DNA of 64,000 bases, from contig NZ_BNEO01000002.1 of NCBI RefSeq assembly GCF_014905415.1, positions 620,001 to 684,000 on the forward strand. Direction: 5' to 3'. Numbering within the stretch: position 1 is the stretch's first letter; each line of letters opens with the position of its first letter. Position numbers and translations under genes: made by a program. The notes beneath the pieces are model-generated. The model saw only the letters and a program-made list of their open reading frames with translations. It had not been told where the DNA came from and made no database searches. The DNA comes from Virgibacillus salexigens (GTDB taxonomy: Bacteria > Bacillota > Bacilli > Bacillales > Amphibacillaceae). Of the stretch, positions 17,446-26,841 are shown in pieces.

Positions 17446-20245
17446 AAAACCATTTTTTTGCTTTTTCCATAAGCAATGGTGTGGTCTCATAGGACAAGGG
17501 AACATTCGGTATGGATTCAATAAAGTACTTTCCATATCGTGCCTTTATTATCCGCGTGTCACAAACAAATACAATTCCTCTATCGCTGGTTGAACGGATT
17601 AATCTGCCAAACCCTTGCTTAAAACGAATAACTGCATTTGGCAATGAAAATTCCATGAACGCATTCTTTCCTTGCTCTTTTAAATAGGTTGATTTTGCTT
17701 CATGGACTGGATGATCAGGAGGCTGAAACGGTAGACGAACAATCATTAAGCAAGAAAGAGCTTCACCAGGAATATCTACCCCTTCCCAAAAGGAACTAGT
17801 TCCTAGCAGTATCGCTTGATCAAAGGTTTGAAAGTTTTTCTTTAGGCGAGTCCTACTACCGCTTGATATCCCTTGGGCAATTAGCGCATATTTTCCGATA
17901 TCCAAAGATTCTTTTAAAATCGTATGTGATTTTTTCAACATATCATACGATGTAAAAAGGACAAGCATTCTTCCTTTTGTAATTTCTGCTAATGATAAAA
18001 TAGCTTCACAAGTTGCATAGATAAAATCATCCATTTTTCCGTATTTAATGTCGGGAAAATCATTTGGCACCATTAATTGGACCTGGTCTTGATACGAAAA
18101 TGGGGAAGCTATCTTTTGGGTAATAAGTCTTTCTGAACTTACACCTAAACGAGCTTGAATAAAATCAAAAGACTGCTTCATCGTTAACGTTGCACTAGTC
18201 AAGATAATACTGTCTTTCACTTGGAAGAAATGATCTGCTAACACACGCGCTACATCTGTCGGTTCACTGTATAAATAAACTGCATTTTTTGCTCCATAGG
18301 TTTCAATTTCAATCCATTTAATTTGTTTATCTGTTTGTGCGATTAAAAATAGTTGCTCTAAACGGTCGATACATTCTTGAAGATGCTCCGTATGAACTTG
18401 AATCTCTTCTTTATCCTCTGTCTGAAAATCGAATTGCTTAACCAAGTGGAATTCAATTAAAGCTAGCCCATGAATTAGATCACGAAGATAAAATGTAAGC
18501 CGCGTTACCATTTCCTTAATAACATTCCATTTATCTGGTATCTCTTTACCATCTTCAAATCTATATTGCGTTCTTCCGATATCGCTTAATGATTTATCTG
18601 ACTTATGCTGATCTAATACATACTGGAATAAGTGTCTAAACAGATCATCTGTTTCATGCTTTGCTTCTTCAAGCACAATATCCCAATTTTCCAGAGGTAA
18701 TTGTTCCCGCGCCCCATTATAATGACTTAGTATTTTACTAATAAGTTTATTATCTTCGACTTTTCCTAATTGGTTTAACATATATTGCAGATGAACATAA
18801 TCCAACTTTAACCCATAGTGCCGTGATGCAGTATCTTCTAAATGATGAGCTTCATCTATAATGGCTTTATGGTAGCTGGGTAATAGCTGATAATCATTAA
18901 ACATATCCGTACATAGAAGAGCATGGTTTGTAATGACAATATTGGCTTGCTGTGCTCTTCTTCTTGCCTTTTGATAATAAGATCTTGAAAACCATGGCGA
19001 CGATGGATCGATATTATCTTCCATATCTGCAGAGATCCGTGAGAAAAACATATAACCGCTAGAAGGTAACTGGATTTCGTCAATATCACCGGTCACAGTA
19101 TCTGTTAGCCATACAACGATCATTGCTTTCGTTAAGGTAATATCATAATTATCATGCTGTGTATGAGACAGCTCCTGTTCTAGTCTCTCTAGACTAATAT
19201 AATGTGATTTTCCTTTCAGTAAGGTAGCTTTAAAAGGAAAACGAACGAGTTGTCTTATCATTGGGATCTCATCTTCTAATAATTGCGTTTGCAGCTGTGT
19301 AGTAAATGTACTAATAACAATCCGTTTATTTTCAGTTATCGCTTCATAAATGGTAGGAATAAGATAAGCTAGCGACTTGCCAGTTCCTGTCTCTGCTTCA
19401 ATGAAAGCATGTTGGTGACCCTGAAACGCATCAAATACAGTTTCAGACATCACTCGTTGACCTGGGCGCTTTTCATAATTTACAATCTTTTGCTCCATGG
19501 TACCGTTATCTTCATAAATTTCATCCAATAACTCTCCAAAAGAACAATCGGGAGTCATTGGACTTTCTTTATCTTGTTTTGAACGTCGATAGGCTATCCC
19601 ATGATACGAGTCCATGTTAGGATCCTCTTCTGTTTGAAACATGAGCTTTTCTTGACAATTATGTAGTAATTCATACACGTCAGACTTTAATGTTTTTTCT
19701 AGATGTAGTAACTGAACAATGGTTTCATATGGCAATGATTCCATTTTTTCTTTAAGCTTTAGAAATAACTTTGCCGTTACAAATGCATCCGATAATGCAC
19801 GGTGAGGTTCATTGTGGTTAATTTCCAAATATTCCGTTAGCTGGCTTAATTTGAAACTTGGTGAAGTTGGAAATAAAATTCTTGATAGTTCAACCGTATC
19901 CAGTACTGGATTGATCAATTTGGGTTTACCGCAATTTTCGAGCTCTACGTTTAAAAATCCAAGATCAAATGGCACATTATGCGCAATTAAATAGCTGTCC
20001 GTAAATAATTGGATGATCTCATCAGCGTTATCTTCAAATGATGGTGCATATGCGACATCGCTATCGGAAATTCCTGTTAGATTTGTAATAAATAATGGTA
20101 TTTCTTTTTTGGGATTGAGTAAGGTGGAATAACTATCAACAATGGAATCATTCTCAATAACAACAATTCCTACTTCAATAATTCTATCCTCTTTACCAGG
20201 TGCGTTTCCGGTTGTTTCTAGATCGATAACTACATATCTATTCAT
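17444..20245 (-). CDS. dinG: DinG-type 3'-5' exonuclease/helicase-like protein
   Basis: A 933-residue fusion. Residues 1-165 are a DnaQ-like DEDDh exonuclease (D8, E10, D94, H148, D153 visible in DLETTG, HNVPFDLGF and HRALSDA). The rest is an XPD/DinG superfamily-2 helicase core with Walker A GTGKS at 287-291, a DEAH box (IDEAHHLED) and motif VI QGFGRLIRS. The four iron-sulphur cysteines of E. coli DinG are not visible, as in the Firmicutes form, which acts as an exonuclease. GAGGTGG precedes ATG. In B. subtilis panBCD lies between birA and dinG; here only 97 bases do. Confidence 0.93.
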   Translation of the reverse strand: MNRYVVIDLETTGNAPGKEDRIIEVGIVVIENDSIVDSYSTLLNPKKEIPLFITNLTGISDSDVAYAPSFEDNADEIIQLFTDSYLIAHNVPFDLGFLNVELENCGKPKLINPVLDTVELSRILFPTSPSFKLSQLTEYLEINHNEPHRALSDAFVTAKLFLKLKEKMESLPYETIVQLLHLEKTLKSDVYELLHNCQEKLMFQTEEDPNMDSYHGIAYRRSKQDKESPMTPDCSFGELLDEIYEDNGTMEQKIVNYEKRPGQRVMSETVFDAFQGHQHAFIEAETGTGKSLAYLIPTIYEAITENKRIVISTFTTQLQTQLLEDEIPMIRQLVRFPFKATLLKGKSHYISLERLEQELSHTQHDNYDITLTKAMIVVWLTDTVTGDIDEIQLPSSGYMFFSRISADMEDNIDPSSPWFSRSYYQKARRRAQQANIVITNHALLCTDMFNDYQLLPSYHKAIIDEAHHLEDTASRHYGLKLDYVHLQYMLNQLGKVEDNKLISKILSHYNGAREQLPLENWDIVLEEAKHETDDLFRHLFQYVLDQHKSDKSLSDIGRTQYRFEDGKEIPDKWNVIKEMVTRLTFYLRDLIHGLALIEFHLVKQFDFQTEDKEEIQVHTEHLQECIDRLEQLFLIAQTDKQIKWIEIETYGAKNAVYLYSEPTDVARVLADHFFQVKDSIILTSATLTMKQSFDFIQARLGVSSERLITQKIASPFSYQDQVQLMVPNDFPDIKYGKMDDFIYATCEAILSLAEITKGRMLVLFTSYDMLKKSHTILKESLDIGKYALIAQGISSGSRTRLKKNFQTFDQAILLGTSSFWEGVDIPGEALSCLMIVRLPFQPPDHPVHEAKSTYLKEQGKNAFMEFSLPNAVIRFKQGFGRLIRSTSDRGIVFVCDTRIIKARYGKYFIESIPNVPLSYETTPLLMEKAKKWF

Positions 20246-20342
20246 AAATTACCACCTCACTTCTCCATGCATTTGCTCAGGTCCCTTTACATCATAACAG
20301 GATTTTGCTCTTGGTCAACCAATGATAAATGTTAACTAATAA

Positions 20343-21338
20343 TTATCGATCACCTTTATTGAACCAATCTATTTCTCCAGAATACAACTTTTCTAAACTG
20401 CCATCTTCATTTTTTATTAGTAAAGCCCCATCTTCAGCAATGCCGCTAAAAATGGCTCTTCTTGTCTCGTGTAGGTTTTGAATCGTAATTAATTCACCTA
20501 ATTTAAAACCATAAGCTTCCCATCTTTTTTTAATTTCTGAGAAACCTTTCACCATGTAATTATCATATGTCTGTTCAAATTCAGAAAGAAAATGCTGCAT
20601 GATTGATTGAATTTCCCATTGTTTATTTGTTTCAATAGACAGAGAAGTTGCTCGCTCTTGAATCTCATCTGGCCAATCTGACAACTCCTGATTTACATTT
20701 AACCCAATTCCTATAACAACATACTGAATTTTATCTTGTTCAGCTTGTAGTTCTGTAAGAATTCCAGCACACTTCTTTTGATTTGAAAATAATATATCGT
20801 TTGGCCATTTAATCAACGGTTTCGTATTTGATATCTCACTAATTGTATCTGCCAAAGCTACAGCTGTTAACAAGGTCAACTGTGGCGCAAGGTAAGGAGG
20901 TAATTCAGGTTTCAATATCATACTAAGCCACATGCCGCTTCCTTTTTTTGAATGCCACGTTCTGCTCATGCGTCCTCTGCCAGTTGTTTGTTCATCAGCT
21001 ACTACAATCGTACCATGTCCTTCGTTCTGTTTTGCAGCTTGATGCGCTAAAATTTGTGTGGAACTGGTCATTTCACGATGAATTACTTTTTTCCCTAGCC
21101 AATTCGTTTTAAGCCCCCATAGAATAGTGTTTTCTGTTATTTTTTCTGGGGACTTAATGATTCGATAGCCTCTTTTTGATTTTGCTTCAATTTCATAACC
21201 GTCTCGTTCAAGTTCCTTCATATGTTTCCAAATCGCACTTCTCGATATATGTAATTGATCAGAAAGCATTTGGCCGGAAATGTAAGATTCTTTATTCTCT
21301 GCTAAAAGTTGAATTAATTTATTTCGGGTGGATTCCAT
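20343..21338 (-). CDS. birA: Biotin--protein ligase and biotin operon repressor BirA
   Basis: Activates biotin to biotinyl-AMP, attaches it to carboxylases, and represses biotin genes. A winged helix occupies residues 5-60 (SGQMLSDQLHISRSAIWKHMKELERDGY). The ligase domain shows the adenylate loop TTGRGRMSRTW, LIKWPNDI and GIGLNVN. A C-terminal SH3-like domain ends the protein. The ATG at 21338 follows AAAGGAG with eight bases; the GTG nine bases earlier overlaps the ribosome site. It overlaps the end of cca by 25 bases. Confidence 0.95.
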   Translation of the reverse strand: MESTRNKLIQLLAENKESYISGQMLSDQLHISRSAIWKHMKELERDGYEIEAKSKRGYRIIKSPEKITENTILWGLKTNWLGKKVIHREMTSSTQILAHQAAKQNEGHGTIVVADEQTTGRGRMSRTWHSKKGSGMWLSMILKPELPPYLAPQLTLLTAVALADTISEISNTKPLIKWPNDILFSNQKKCAGILTELQAEQDKIQYVVIGIGLNVNQELSDWPDEIQERATSLSIETNKQWEIQSIMQHFLSEFEQTYDNYMVKGFSEIKKRWEAYGFKLGELITIQNLHETRRAIFSGIAEDGALLIKNEDGSLEKLYSGEIDWFNKGDR

Positions 21339-22516
21339 TTTATCCACTCCTTTATCGCTTGATAGTTATTAGGTACTCCACCTGTAACAACTTGCTTTTC
21401 AATTTCATTTAATAATAGCTTCATCCATGGCCCTTTTGAATAATCCGGATAGAACCGTATAATGTCATTACCATTTATCGCTAATTCCTTACGTGATTGA
21501 ATAGGGAGCAATTGCTTGATCCTTTTCATTTTTTCTACTGTTATATTTTCCTCGGGATAGAATAAATGAATAATTCTTTGAAAGCTAGTAAATAACGAAG
21601 TAGGTAATTTGTAAATTAGCCATCGGCTTAGTCCTTCGCTTTTAAATCTGTCGATGTTATGAACAATCAACTGTGCTTCATTCTTCAACTTATTCGAACA
21701 CTTCCAAGATTTCACCCAGTTTACCACCGATATCGAAGGGTCTAAAAGGTGAAATACAGCAATTACTTCACCAAACGAAGATAGCGGTTCTATAGTTGTT
21801 GGTAATTTGTAAATTAATTGCTCATGATCTTTAAACACAGGTAAGTGCTTGTAGATTTTCGTTTCAAATAAATAATGTAAACCATGGCCAACGTATTTAC
21901 TAGCAAAAAATTTGGTGAATTCATTCGTGATCCGCTCAATCGCAAGACTCTCTATATCTTTTTTTACTTGTACCATATGATCAATTGTTACTTGATCAAT
22001 CGTGAAACCGAGCTGACTACTAAAACGTAGTGCCCGAATAATTCGCAATGGGTCTTCTTTAAACCGTTCTTTTCCATTACCGACGGTTCGAATAATTCCA
22101 TTTGTTAAGTCTTGCTGCCCATTAAATAAGTCAATAATATTTCCATTTATGTCCATAGCTAACGCATTAATTGTGAAGTCACGCCGCTCTAAGTCTTTAT
22201 CAATATTATTTATATACGTTACCCCGTCTGGATGACGTTGATCCGTATAAGTTCCATCAACTCGAAAGGTAGTAACCTCATAGGATTCCTTATCATAGCG
22301 AACAATTACTGTTCCATGTTCAATTCCAACAGGAATAATGGAATGGAACATTTCTTGTAAAGCTTCTGGCTTTGCAGAAGTAGCAATGTCGATGTCTCCA
22401 ATCGGTCGCTGTAATAAATAATCTCGAACACAACCACCTACAAAATAGGCTTGATGTTGATGATTTTCAATTGTTTCTAGAATTTTAATTGCTTTATTAA
22501 ACGGTGTAGAAAACAT
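21314..22516 (-). CDS. cca: CCA-adding enzyme (tRNA nucleotidyltransferase)
   Basis: Adds or repairs the 3' CCA of tRNA. Class II features are the nucleotidyltransferase head (YFVGGCVRDYLLQRPIGDIDIATSA, with GDIDIA carrying the metal aspartates), the RRDFTINALA segment, and the base-selecting neck with EDPLRIIRALRFSSQLGF. The ATG at 22516 is preferred over an upstream GTG because of GGTGA five bases before it. It is three genes into a run bshA-cca-birA whose ends abut or overlap, indicating one transcript. Length 400 residues. Confidence 0.95.
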   Translation of the reverse strand: MFSTPFNKAIKILETIENHQHQAYFVGGCVRDYLLQRPIGDIDIATSAKPEALQEMFHSIIPVGIEHGTVIVRYDKESYEVTTFRVDGTYTDQRHPDGVTYINNIDKDLERRDFTINALAMDINGNIIDLFNGQQDLTNGIIRTVGNGKERFKEDPLRIIRALRFSSQLGFTIDQVTIDHMVQVKKDIESLAIERITNEFTKFFASKYVGHGLHYLFETKIYKHLPVFKDHEQLIYKLPTTIEPLSSFGEVIAVFHLLDPSISVVNWVKSWKCSNKLKNEAQLIVHNIDRFKSEGLSRWLIYKLPTSLFTSFQRIIHLFYPEENITVEKMKRIKQLLPIQSRKELAINGNDIIRFYPDYSKGPWMKLLLNEIEKQVVTGGVPNNYQAIKEWIKWNPPEIN

Positions 22517-22530
22517 TATATTCACCAACT

Positions 22531-23658
22531 TTATGGACTACTTAGAATATCATTGTATAACTTTTCATACTGTGCGACAATTTTTTCTGAGTGAAAATGG
22601 TTATTTGCATGTTTTATTGCATGTTCAGAAAAAGCATGCAATTTTTTCTGGTTGGATAGTAAATCAATCGCGTAATTAGCTGCCTGATCCGTTTCTCCCA
22701 ATTCAACAATGTATCCTGTTTTTCCATGTTCAATTACTTCAGGGATGCCGCCAATGTTTGTACCAATACAAGGTACACCACAAGCCATTGCTTCTAATAA
22801 TACGAGGCCGAAGCTTTCTTTTTCTGACATCAGTAATTTTAAATCACTGATACTTAATAAATCATTGATATTTTTTTGTTTCCCTAAAAATAATACGCGA
22901 TCTTCTATTCCTAACTGTTTCACATATTGAAATGCAGAGCTATATTCAGGCCCATCGCCAATTAACAGTAGTTTACTTTGAACCTGCTTGTGTATTTCAT
23001 AGAAAGTCCGGATAACATCTTTAAGGCGTTTCACCTTTCTAAAGTTTGAAATATGAACAATGACTTTCTCATCTGGATGAATTCCATACTCTTGTTTAAT
23101 AGCGGGCATTGACTTTGGATAATATACCTGTTCATTAACAAAGTTATAAATGACATGGATATTCCGGTTTACGTCCAGTAGGTTTGATGTATGCTCGGCT
23201 AAGTGTTCGGATACTGCAGTAACTGCATCGGATTGCTCGATTCCATGCTTAATCATGTTTTTAAAAATATCATCAATAGCTAACACCGTAATATCTGTAC
23301 CATGTAATGTCGTTACAATCTTAACTTCATGATCCGCGATATCCCTTGCTAAAAGAGCACTAATTGCATGAGGCATGGCATAATGTACATGTAATATGTC
23401 TAACTTTTCACGATTAATCACTTCAGCCATCTTAGCTGCTAACGCTAAATCATATGGTGGATACTGAAATACAGGGTAATGGTTTAACTCCACCTCATGA
23501 TAATAAATTCGCGGATTAATTTGATTTAATCGAAAAGGTAAGCTGGATGTAATAAAATGTACCTCATTTCCTTTTTCCGCTAGAAGCATCCCTAGTTCGG
23601 TAGCGATAATACCCGAGCCACCAACGCTAGGATAGCACGTAATTCCTATCTTCTTCAT
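22531..23658 (-). CDS. bshA: N-acetyl-alpha-D-glucosaminyl L-malate synthase BshA
   Basis: A GT4 glycosyltransferase making GlcNAc-malate, the first step of bacillithiol synthesis. The N-terminus [21 protein letters not shown] is a BshA signature. Further family marks are [22 protein letters not shown] and the E-x7-E motif in [14 protein letters not shown]. The ATG at 23658 follows GAAGGA; the longer upstream frame adds a charged leader overlapping mgsA. bshB1, which in B. subtilis stands between mgsA and bshA, is absent here, and the two genes overlap by four bases. Confidence 0.95.
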   Translation of the reverse strand: MKKIGITCYPSVGGSGIIATELGMLLAEKGNEVHFITSSLPFRLNQINPRIYYHEVELNHYPVFQYPPYDLALAAKMAEVINREKLDILHVHYAMPHAISALLARDIADHEVKIVTTLHGTDITVLAIDDIFKNMIKHGIEQSDAVTAVSEHLAEHTSNLLDVNRNIHVIYNFVNEQVYYPKSMPAIKQEYGIHPDEKVIVHISNFRKVKRLKDVIRTFYEIHKQVQSKLLLIGDGPEYSSAFQYVKQLGIEDRVLFLGKQKNINDLLSISDLKLLMSEKESFGLVLLEAMACGVPCIGTNIGGIPEVIEHGKTGYIVELGETDQAANYAIDLLSNQKKLHAFSEHAIKHANNHFHSEKIVAQYEKLYNDILSSP

Positions 23659-24074
23659 TCTTTGTTTTCCTTCTCTTTCTGTTTTACAATCTCTCTCCAT
23701 TGAAAATCACCATTGTGTAATCCTTTGATAAATATTTCTGAAGCAGCAATGTTTGTAGCAAGTGGGATTTGATATACATCGCATAGTCGCATTAATGCAC
23801 TTACATCTGGTTCATGAGGCTGTGCCGTTAGTGGATCACGAAAGAATATCACCATATCCATTTCATTATTAGCAATCATTGCCCCAATCTGTTGATCACC
23901 GCCTAATGGACCTGATTGAAATAAATGGAAATGAAGTCCTGTCGCATCTGAGATCATTCTTCCTGTAGTTCCAGTAGCGTATAACGTATGTTGTGTTAAA
24001 ATATATTGATAAGCCGTACTAAAATTTATAATGTCTTGTTTCTTTTTGTCATGCGCAATTAATGCGATATTCAT
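23655..24074 (-). CDS. mgsA: Methylglyoxal synthase
   Basis: Converts dihydroxyacetone phosphate to methylglyoxal and phosphate. The whole fold is visible in 139 residues: [12 protein letters not shown], the phosphate-binding TGTTGRMI, and the catalytic region [14 protein letters not shown] with FFRDPL. The ATG at 24074 follows AGGTGGG. It lies between dapB (11 bases upstream) and bshA (ATGA-type overlap). Methylglyoxal is detoxified partly through bacillithiol, so the contact with bshA is functionally sensible. Confidence 0.95.
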   Translation of the reverse strand: MNIALIAHDKKKQDIINFSTAYQYILTQHTLYATGTTGRMISDATGLHFHLFQSGPLGGDQQIGAMIANNEMDMVIFFRDPLTAQPHEPDVSALMRLCDVYQIPLATNIAASEIFIKGLHNGDFQWREIVKQKEKENKE

Positions 24075-24085
24075 AGTATCCCACC

Positions 24086-24883
24086 TTATAATATATTTTC
24101 TAAACCATACGTAAGCCCTTTGGATTCTAAGACGCGTTCTATACAAAATTTAACTCCATCCATAAAGGATGCGCGGTCAATTGAATCATGTTTAATTGTT
24201 AGTGTTTGGCCCGCACTACCAAAAATAACTTCTTGATGTGCAACTAATCCTGGTAATCTGATGCTATGAACTTTCATTCCATCTACATCAGCTCCCCTTG
24301 CTCCTGTAAGCGTTTCTTTTTCCTCTGGATGACCTTGTTGTTTAACAGTTCTGTTTTCACTAATGAGTTCCGCCGTTTTAATTGCTGTTCCGGATGGTGC
24401 ATCTAACTTGTTATCATGATGTTTTTCAATGATATCAACATCAGGAAAATAAGAAGCGGCCATTTTTGCAAATTTCATCATTAGTACAGCCCCAATAGCA
24501 AAGTTTGGGGCGATAATACATCCAATATTTTGCTTCTTAGCAAGCTCGTCCAATTCAGCGAGCTGATTCTCAGTAAAGCCGGTTGTACCTACCACTGGGC
24601 GTATTCCATGATTAATCGCACATTTCGTATGTTTATACCCTGCTTCTGGGACAGATAATTCAACAAGAACATCAACTTCTTTTTGTTGATCTAAACAGGT
24701 TTCAATATCATCGTAAATTGGTACCGTTGCATCTACAGACGATATTATTGAGTTCAGTGTTTTCCCATCATTTTTTCGATCGATACATGCAACTAACCGA
24801 AAATCTTCCTCATTTAAAACCATTTTAACAGCTTCTGAACCCATTTTCCCTCTAGGTCCAGCAATTACTACATTTATTGCCAA
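24086..24883 (-). CDS. dapB: 4-hydroxy-tetrahydrodipicolinate reductase
   Basis: Lysine/diaminopimelate pathway enzyme; DAP is also needed for peptidoglycan, and its precursor supplies spore dipicolinate. The Rossmann motif [21 protein letters not shown], the catalytic [17 protein letters not shown] and the NFAIGAVLM segment are seen. The start is TTG at 24883, set by AAAGGAG nine bases upstream; an ATG at 24928 would swallow the ribosome site and overlap ypjD. Length 265 residues, as in B. subtilis. Confidence 0.95.
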   Translation of the reverse strand: MAINVVIAGPRGKMGSEAVKMVLNEEDFRLVACIDRKNDGKTLNSIISSVDATVPIYDDIETCLDQQKEVDVLVELSVPEAGYKHTKCAINHGIRPVVGTTGFTENQLAELDELAKKQNIGCIIAPNFAIGAVLMMKFAKMAASYFPDVDIIEKHHDNKLDAPSGTAIKTAELISENRTVKQQGHPEEKETLTGARGADVDGMKVHSIRLPGLVAHQEVIFGSAGQTLTIKHDSIDRASFMDGVKFCIERVLESKGLTYGLENIL

Positions 24884-24909
24884 TTTGTCATTCTCCTTTG
24901 TATGTAAAA

Positions 24910-25242
24910 CTAGTCTTTTTTCGTCCAACGATCTTTATCACGTGTTTCAATTTTCGATATGGATGTATGAAATGCTTCTGAAAGATCTATTTCTAGTGAA
25001 TTCGCAAAACAAGTTAACACAAAGATAATATCACCTAACTCATCTTCCACTGTCTTTTCTTGCTCGGTTGACTTTTTTGGTTTTTCTCCATGGTAATGAT
25101 TTACCTCTCTAGCTAATTCACCAACTTCTTCTGTTAGTCGAGCCATTAGACTTAATGGGGAAAAATAGCCCTCTTTAAATTGTGAGATATACGTATCTAC
25201 CCGTTCTTGTATCTCCTTCGTTGTATATATGTTACTTTCCAT
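24910..25242 (-). CDS. ypjD: MazG-like nucleotide pyrophosphohydrolase YpjD
   Basis: A 110-residue all-alpha NTP pyrophosphatase. The metal-binding pattern EExxE...ExxD is visible as RLTEEVGELAREVNH and EDELGDIIFVLTC. Substrate is unknown; the family cleans up non-canonical nucleotides. AAGGGGGG precedes ATG. It opens the run ypjD-dapB-mgsA-bshA-cca-birA and is divergent from ypjC, as in B. subtilis. Confidence 0.9.
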   Translation of the reverse strand: MESNIYTTKEIQERVDTYISQFKEGYFSPLSLMARLTEEVGELAREVNHYHGEKPKKSTEQEKTVEDELGDIIFVLTCFANSLEIDLSEAFHTSISKIETRDKDRWTKKD

Positions 25243-25336
25243 GCTTCATCCCCCCTTAATCTATATTAGTTGCTAATATAATGTTAGCTAATCCCTGCCG
25301 TTTTGACAAATCATTTATTTGAAGGATGAAATGAAA

Positions 25337-25365
25337 TTGTTCTTTTTAAATAGATTGACTATACT
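25337..25365 (+). promoter_or_regulatory. Candidate sigma-A promoter of ypjC
   Basis: TTGTTC, 17 bases, TATACT, ending 40 bases before the TTG start of ypjC. Confidence 0.5.
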
Positions 25366-25405
25366 AATACTAGAACATAGCATTAAAAACATAGGAGGTA
25401 ATTAA

Positions 25406-26278
25406 TTGATTTTTGGCTTAAAAATTAAAAATATAGCATTTATTCTATTTGGATCAGCCATTTTCTCCTTTGGAATCGTTCATTTTAACATGCAACATAA
25501 TTTAGGAGAAGGCGGTTTTACCGGTATTACATTATTACTATACTTTTTATGGGAGTGGGATCCCGCTATAACGAATATTATATTAAATATCCCATTGTTT
25601 TTAATTGGATGGAAATTTCTAGGGCGAAATACATTTATATACAGTATTATTGGCACTGGTGCGGTATCATTATTTCTTAGTATATTTCAAGTGAAACCTT
25701 TTGCTATTCACCTTGAATCAGATATGACACTTGTCGCGCTGTTTGCAGGTGTGTTTATCGGAATTGGTTTAGGTATTATCTTTCGATTTGGTGGAACAAC
25801 AGGTGGCGTTGATATCATTGCCCGATTAGTTAATAAATACGTGGGATGGAGTATGGGAAGAACCATGTTTCTCTTCGACTTTGTCGTCATTATGACATCC
25901 GTATTTGCTATATTAGATTTGAAACAAGGAATGTATACGTTAGTAGCAGTTTACATCGGGGCGCGAGTGATTGATTTCATTCAAGAAGGAGCTTACTCAG
26001 CTAAGGGTACCACTATTATTTCCAGTCATAGCGATGCTATAGCTGCCAAGATACTTAAGGAAATGGACCGTGGTGTAACTGTATTAGAAGGAAGAGGTAG
26101 TTTTTCTGGCGACAAACGTGATGTACTGTATTGTGTAGTAGCAAGAAACGAAATTGTCCGTTTAAAAACTATTATCCACAGTATAGATCCGCATGCGTTT
26201 GTTGCTGTAAGTACCGTTCATGATGTATTAGGAGAAGGTTTTACTTTAGATGAAAATAAGAATCCGATTGAAGAATAA
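25406..26278 (+). CDS. ypjC: YitT family membrane protein YpjC (DUF161 plus DUF2179)
   Basis: About six membrane helices in residues 1-190, followed by a soluble DUF2179 regulatory domain (AKGTTIISSHSDAIAAKILKEMDRGVTVLEGRGSF region). The start is TTG after AGGAGGTAATTAA. The GFTGITLLLYFLW and RFGGTTGGVDIIARL segments are family-typical glycine-rich helices. Function is unknown. It is convergent with a degraded transposase and followed by a good terminator. Confidence 0.85.
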   Translation: MIFGLKIKNIAFILFGSAIFSFGIVHFNMQHNLGEGGFTGITLLLYFLWEWDPAITNIILNIPLFLIGWKFLGRNTFIYSIIGTGAVSLFLSIFQVKPFAIHLESDMTLVALFAGVFIGIGLGIIFRFGGTTGGVDIIARLVNKYVGWSMGRTMFLFDFVVIMTSVFAILDLKQGMYTLVAVYIGARVIDFIQEGAYSAKGTTIISSHSDAIAAKILKEMDRGVTVLEGRGSFSGDKRDVLYCVVARNEIVRLKTIIHSIDPHAFVAVSTVHDVLGEGFTLDENKNPIEE

Positions 26279-26363
26279 GTTTCTGCATTCGCTCCTTTCA
26301 CTCCGAACACTAGCAGGCAACCATCTTCTTCATAAAACAGGACTAAAGGTCCACCCCATTTTT

Positions 26364-26402
26364 GCTTGTAGAGAAAACCCGTGTTTTTCTACAAGCTTTT
26401 TT
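26364..26402 (+). terminator. Terminator after ypjC
   Basis: Stem GCTTGTAGA..AAAAC against GTTTTTCTACAAGC (one bulge) followed by six T residues on the plus strand. Confidence 0.7.
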
Positions 26403-26668
26403 GTGCGCCAGTGCGGACAAATACCAATCGCTTATTATTATAGTTACCAGATGATTTCTGGCAGCCACAAACACCTCTATGGACGTTTGCAGGTGTAACA
26501 TGAACATCCGTAATACTGTTGTACTTCAAATCCGTGGTACGGTGATCAAGATAAAAGAACCTTTCTGGCCAATTTTCCGAAGGGACAAAGTTTTTCATGG
26601 ATAAAGGAGAAATCGATGTTGTGGTCAATCTTCCGGAGTAAGTGGTCTTCAGGAACAAGTTTCTTCAA
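26389..26668 (-). pseudogene. Remnant of an IS1182-family transposase
   Basis: Two pieces of the family's DDE transposase are joined in different frames. The N-terminal piece (26668 leftwards) reads KKLVPEDHLLRKIDHNIDFS then FIHEKL, a typical start region of this family. After a large internal deletion a second piece reads RFFYLDHRTTDLKYNSITDV then HVTPANVH, the conserved block around the second acidic residue. Everything between and after is lost, with a frame change. No terminal inverted repeats were found. The 560-base stretch 26279-26841 holds only this, the ypjC terminator and the terminator of the next gene. Confidence 0.8.
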
Positions 26669-26776
26669 TCGTCACATCTCCAATTTAATTTGTTGATCTT
26701 TTCTTGATTGGAACATAACCATCAGCGCCTTTAGAAATTCTATCTTAAGAATAACAAAAGAAAGATGGAATTTCAG

Positions 26777-26813
26777 AAAAAAAAAGACTGTCGGATTACT
26801 TTCTCGACAGCCT
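26777..26813 (-). terminator. Terminator after the YugP-like protease gene
   Basis: Stem AGGCTGTCG/CGACAGTCT (one G-T pair) followed by eight or more T residues on the minus strand. Confidence 0.85.
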
Positions 26814-26841
26814 AGATGGGATGACTAACCCATTTTGTTTA

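Noticed and set aside
26250-26498. Plus-strand 82-codon frame after ypjC
   Set aside because: Overlaps the ypjC terminator and the transposase remnant; no ribosome site or protein-like pattern.
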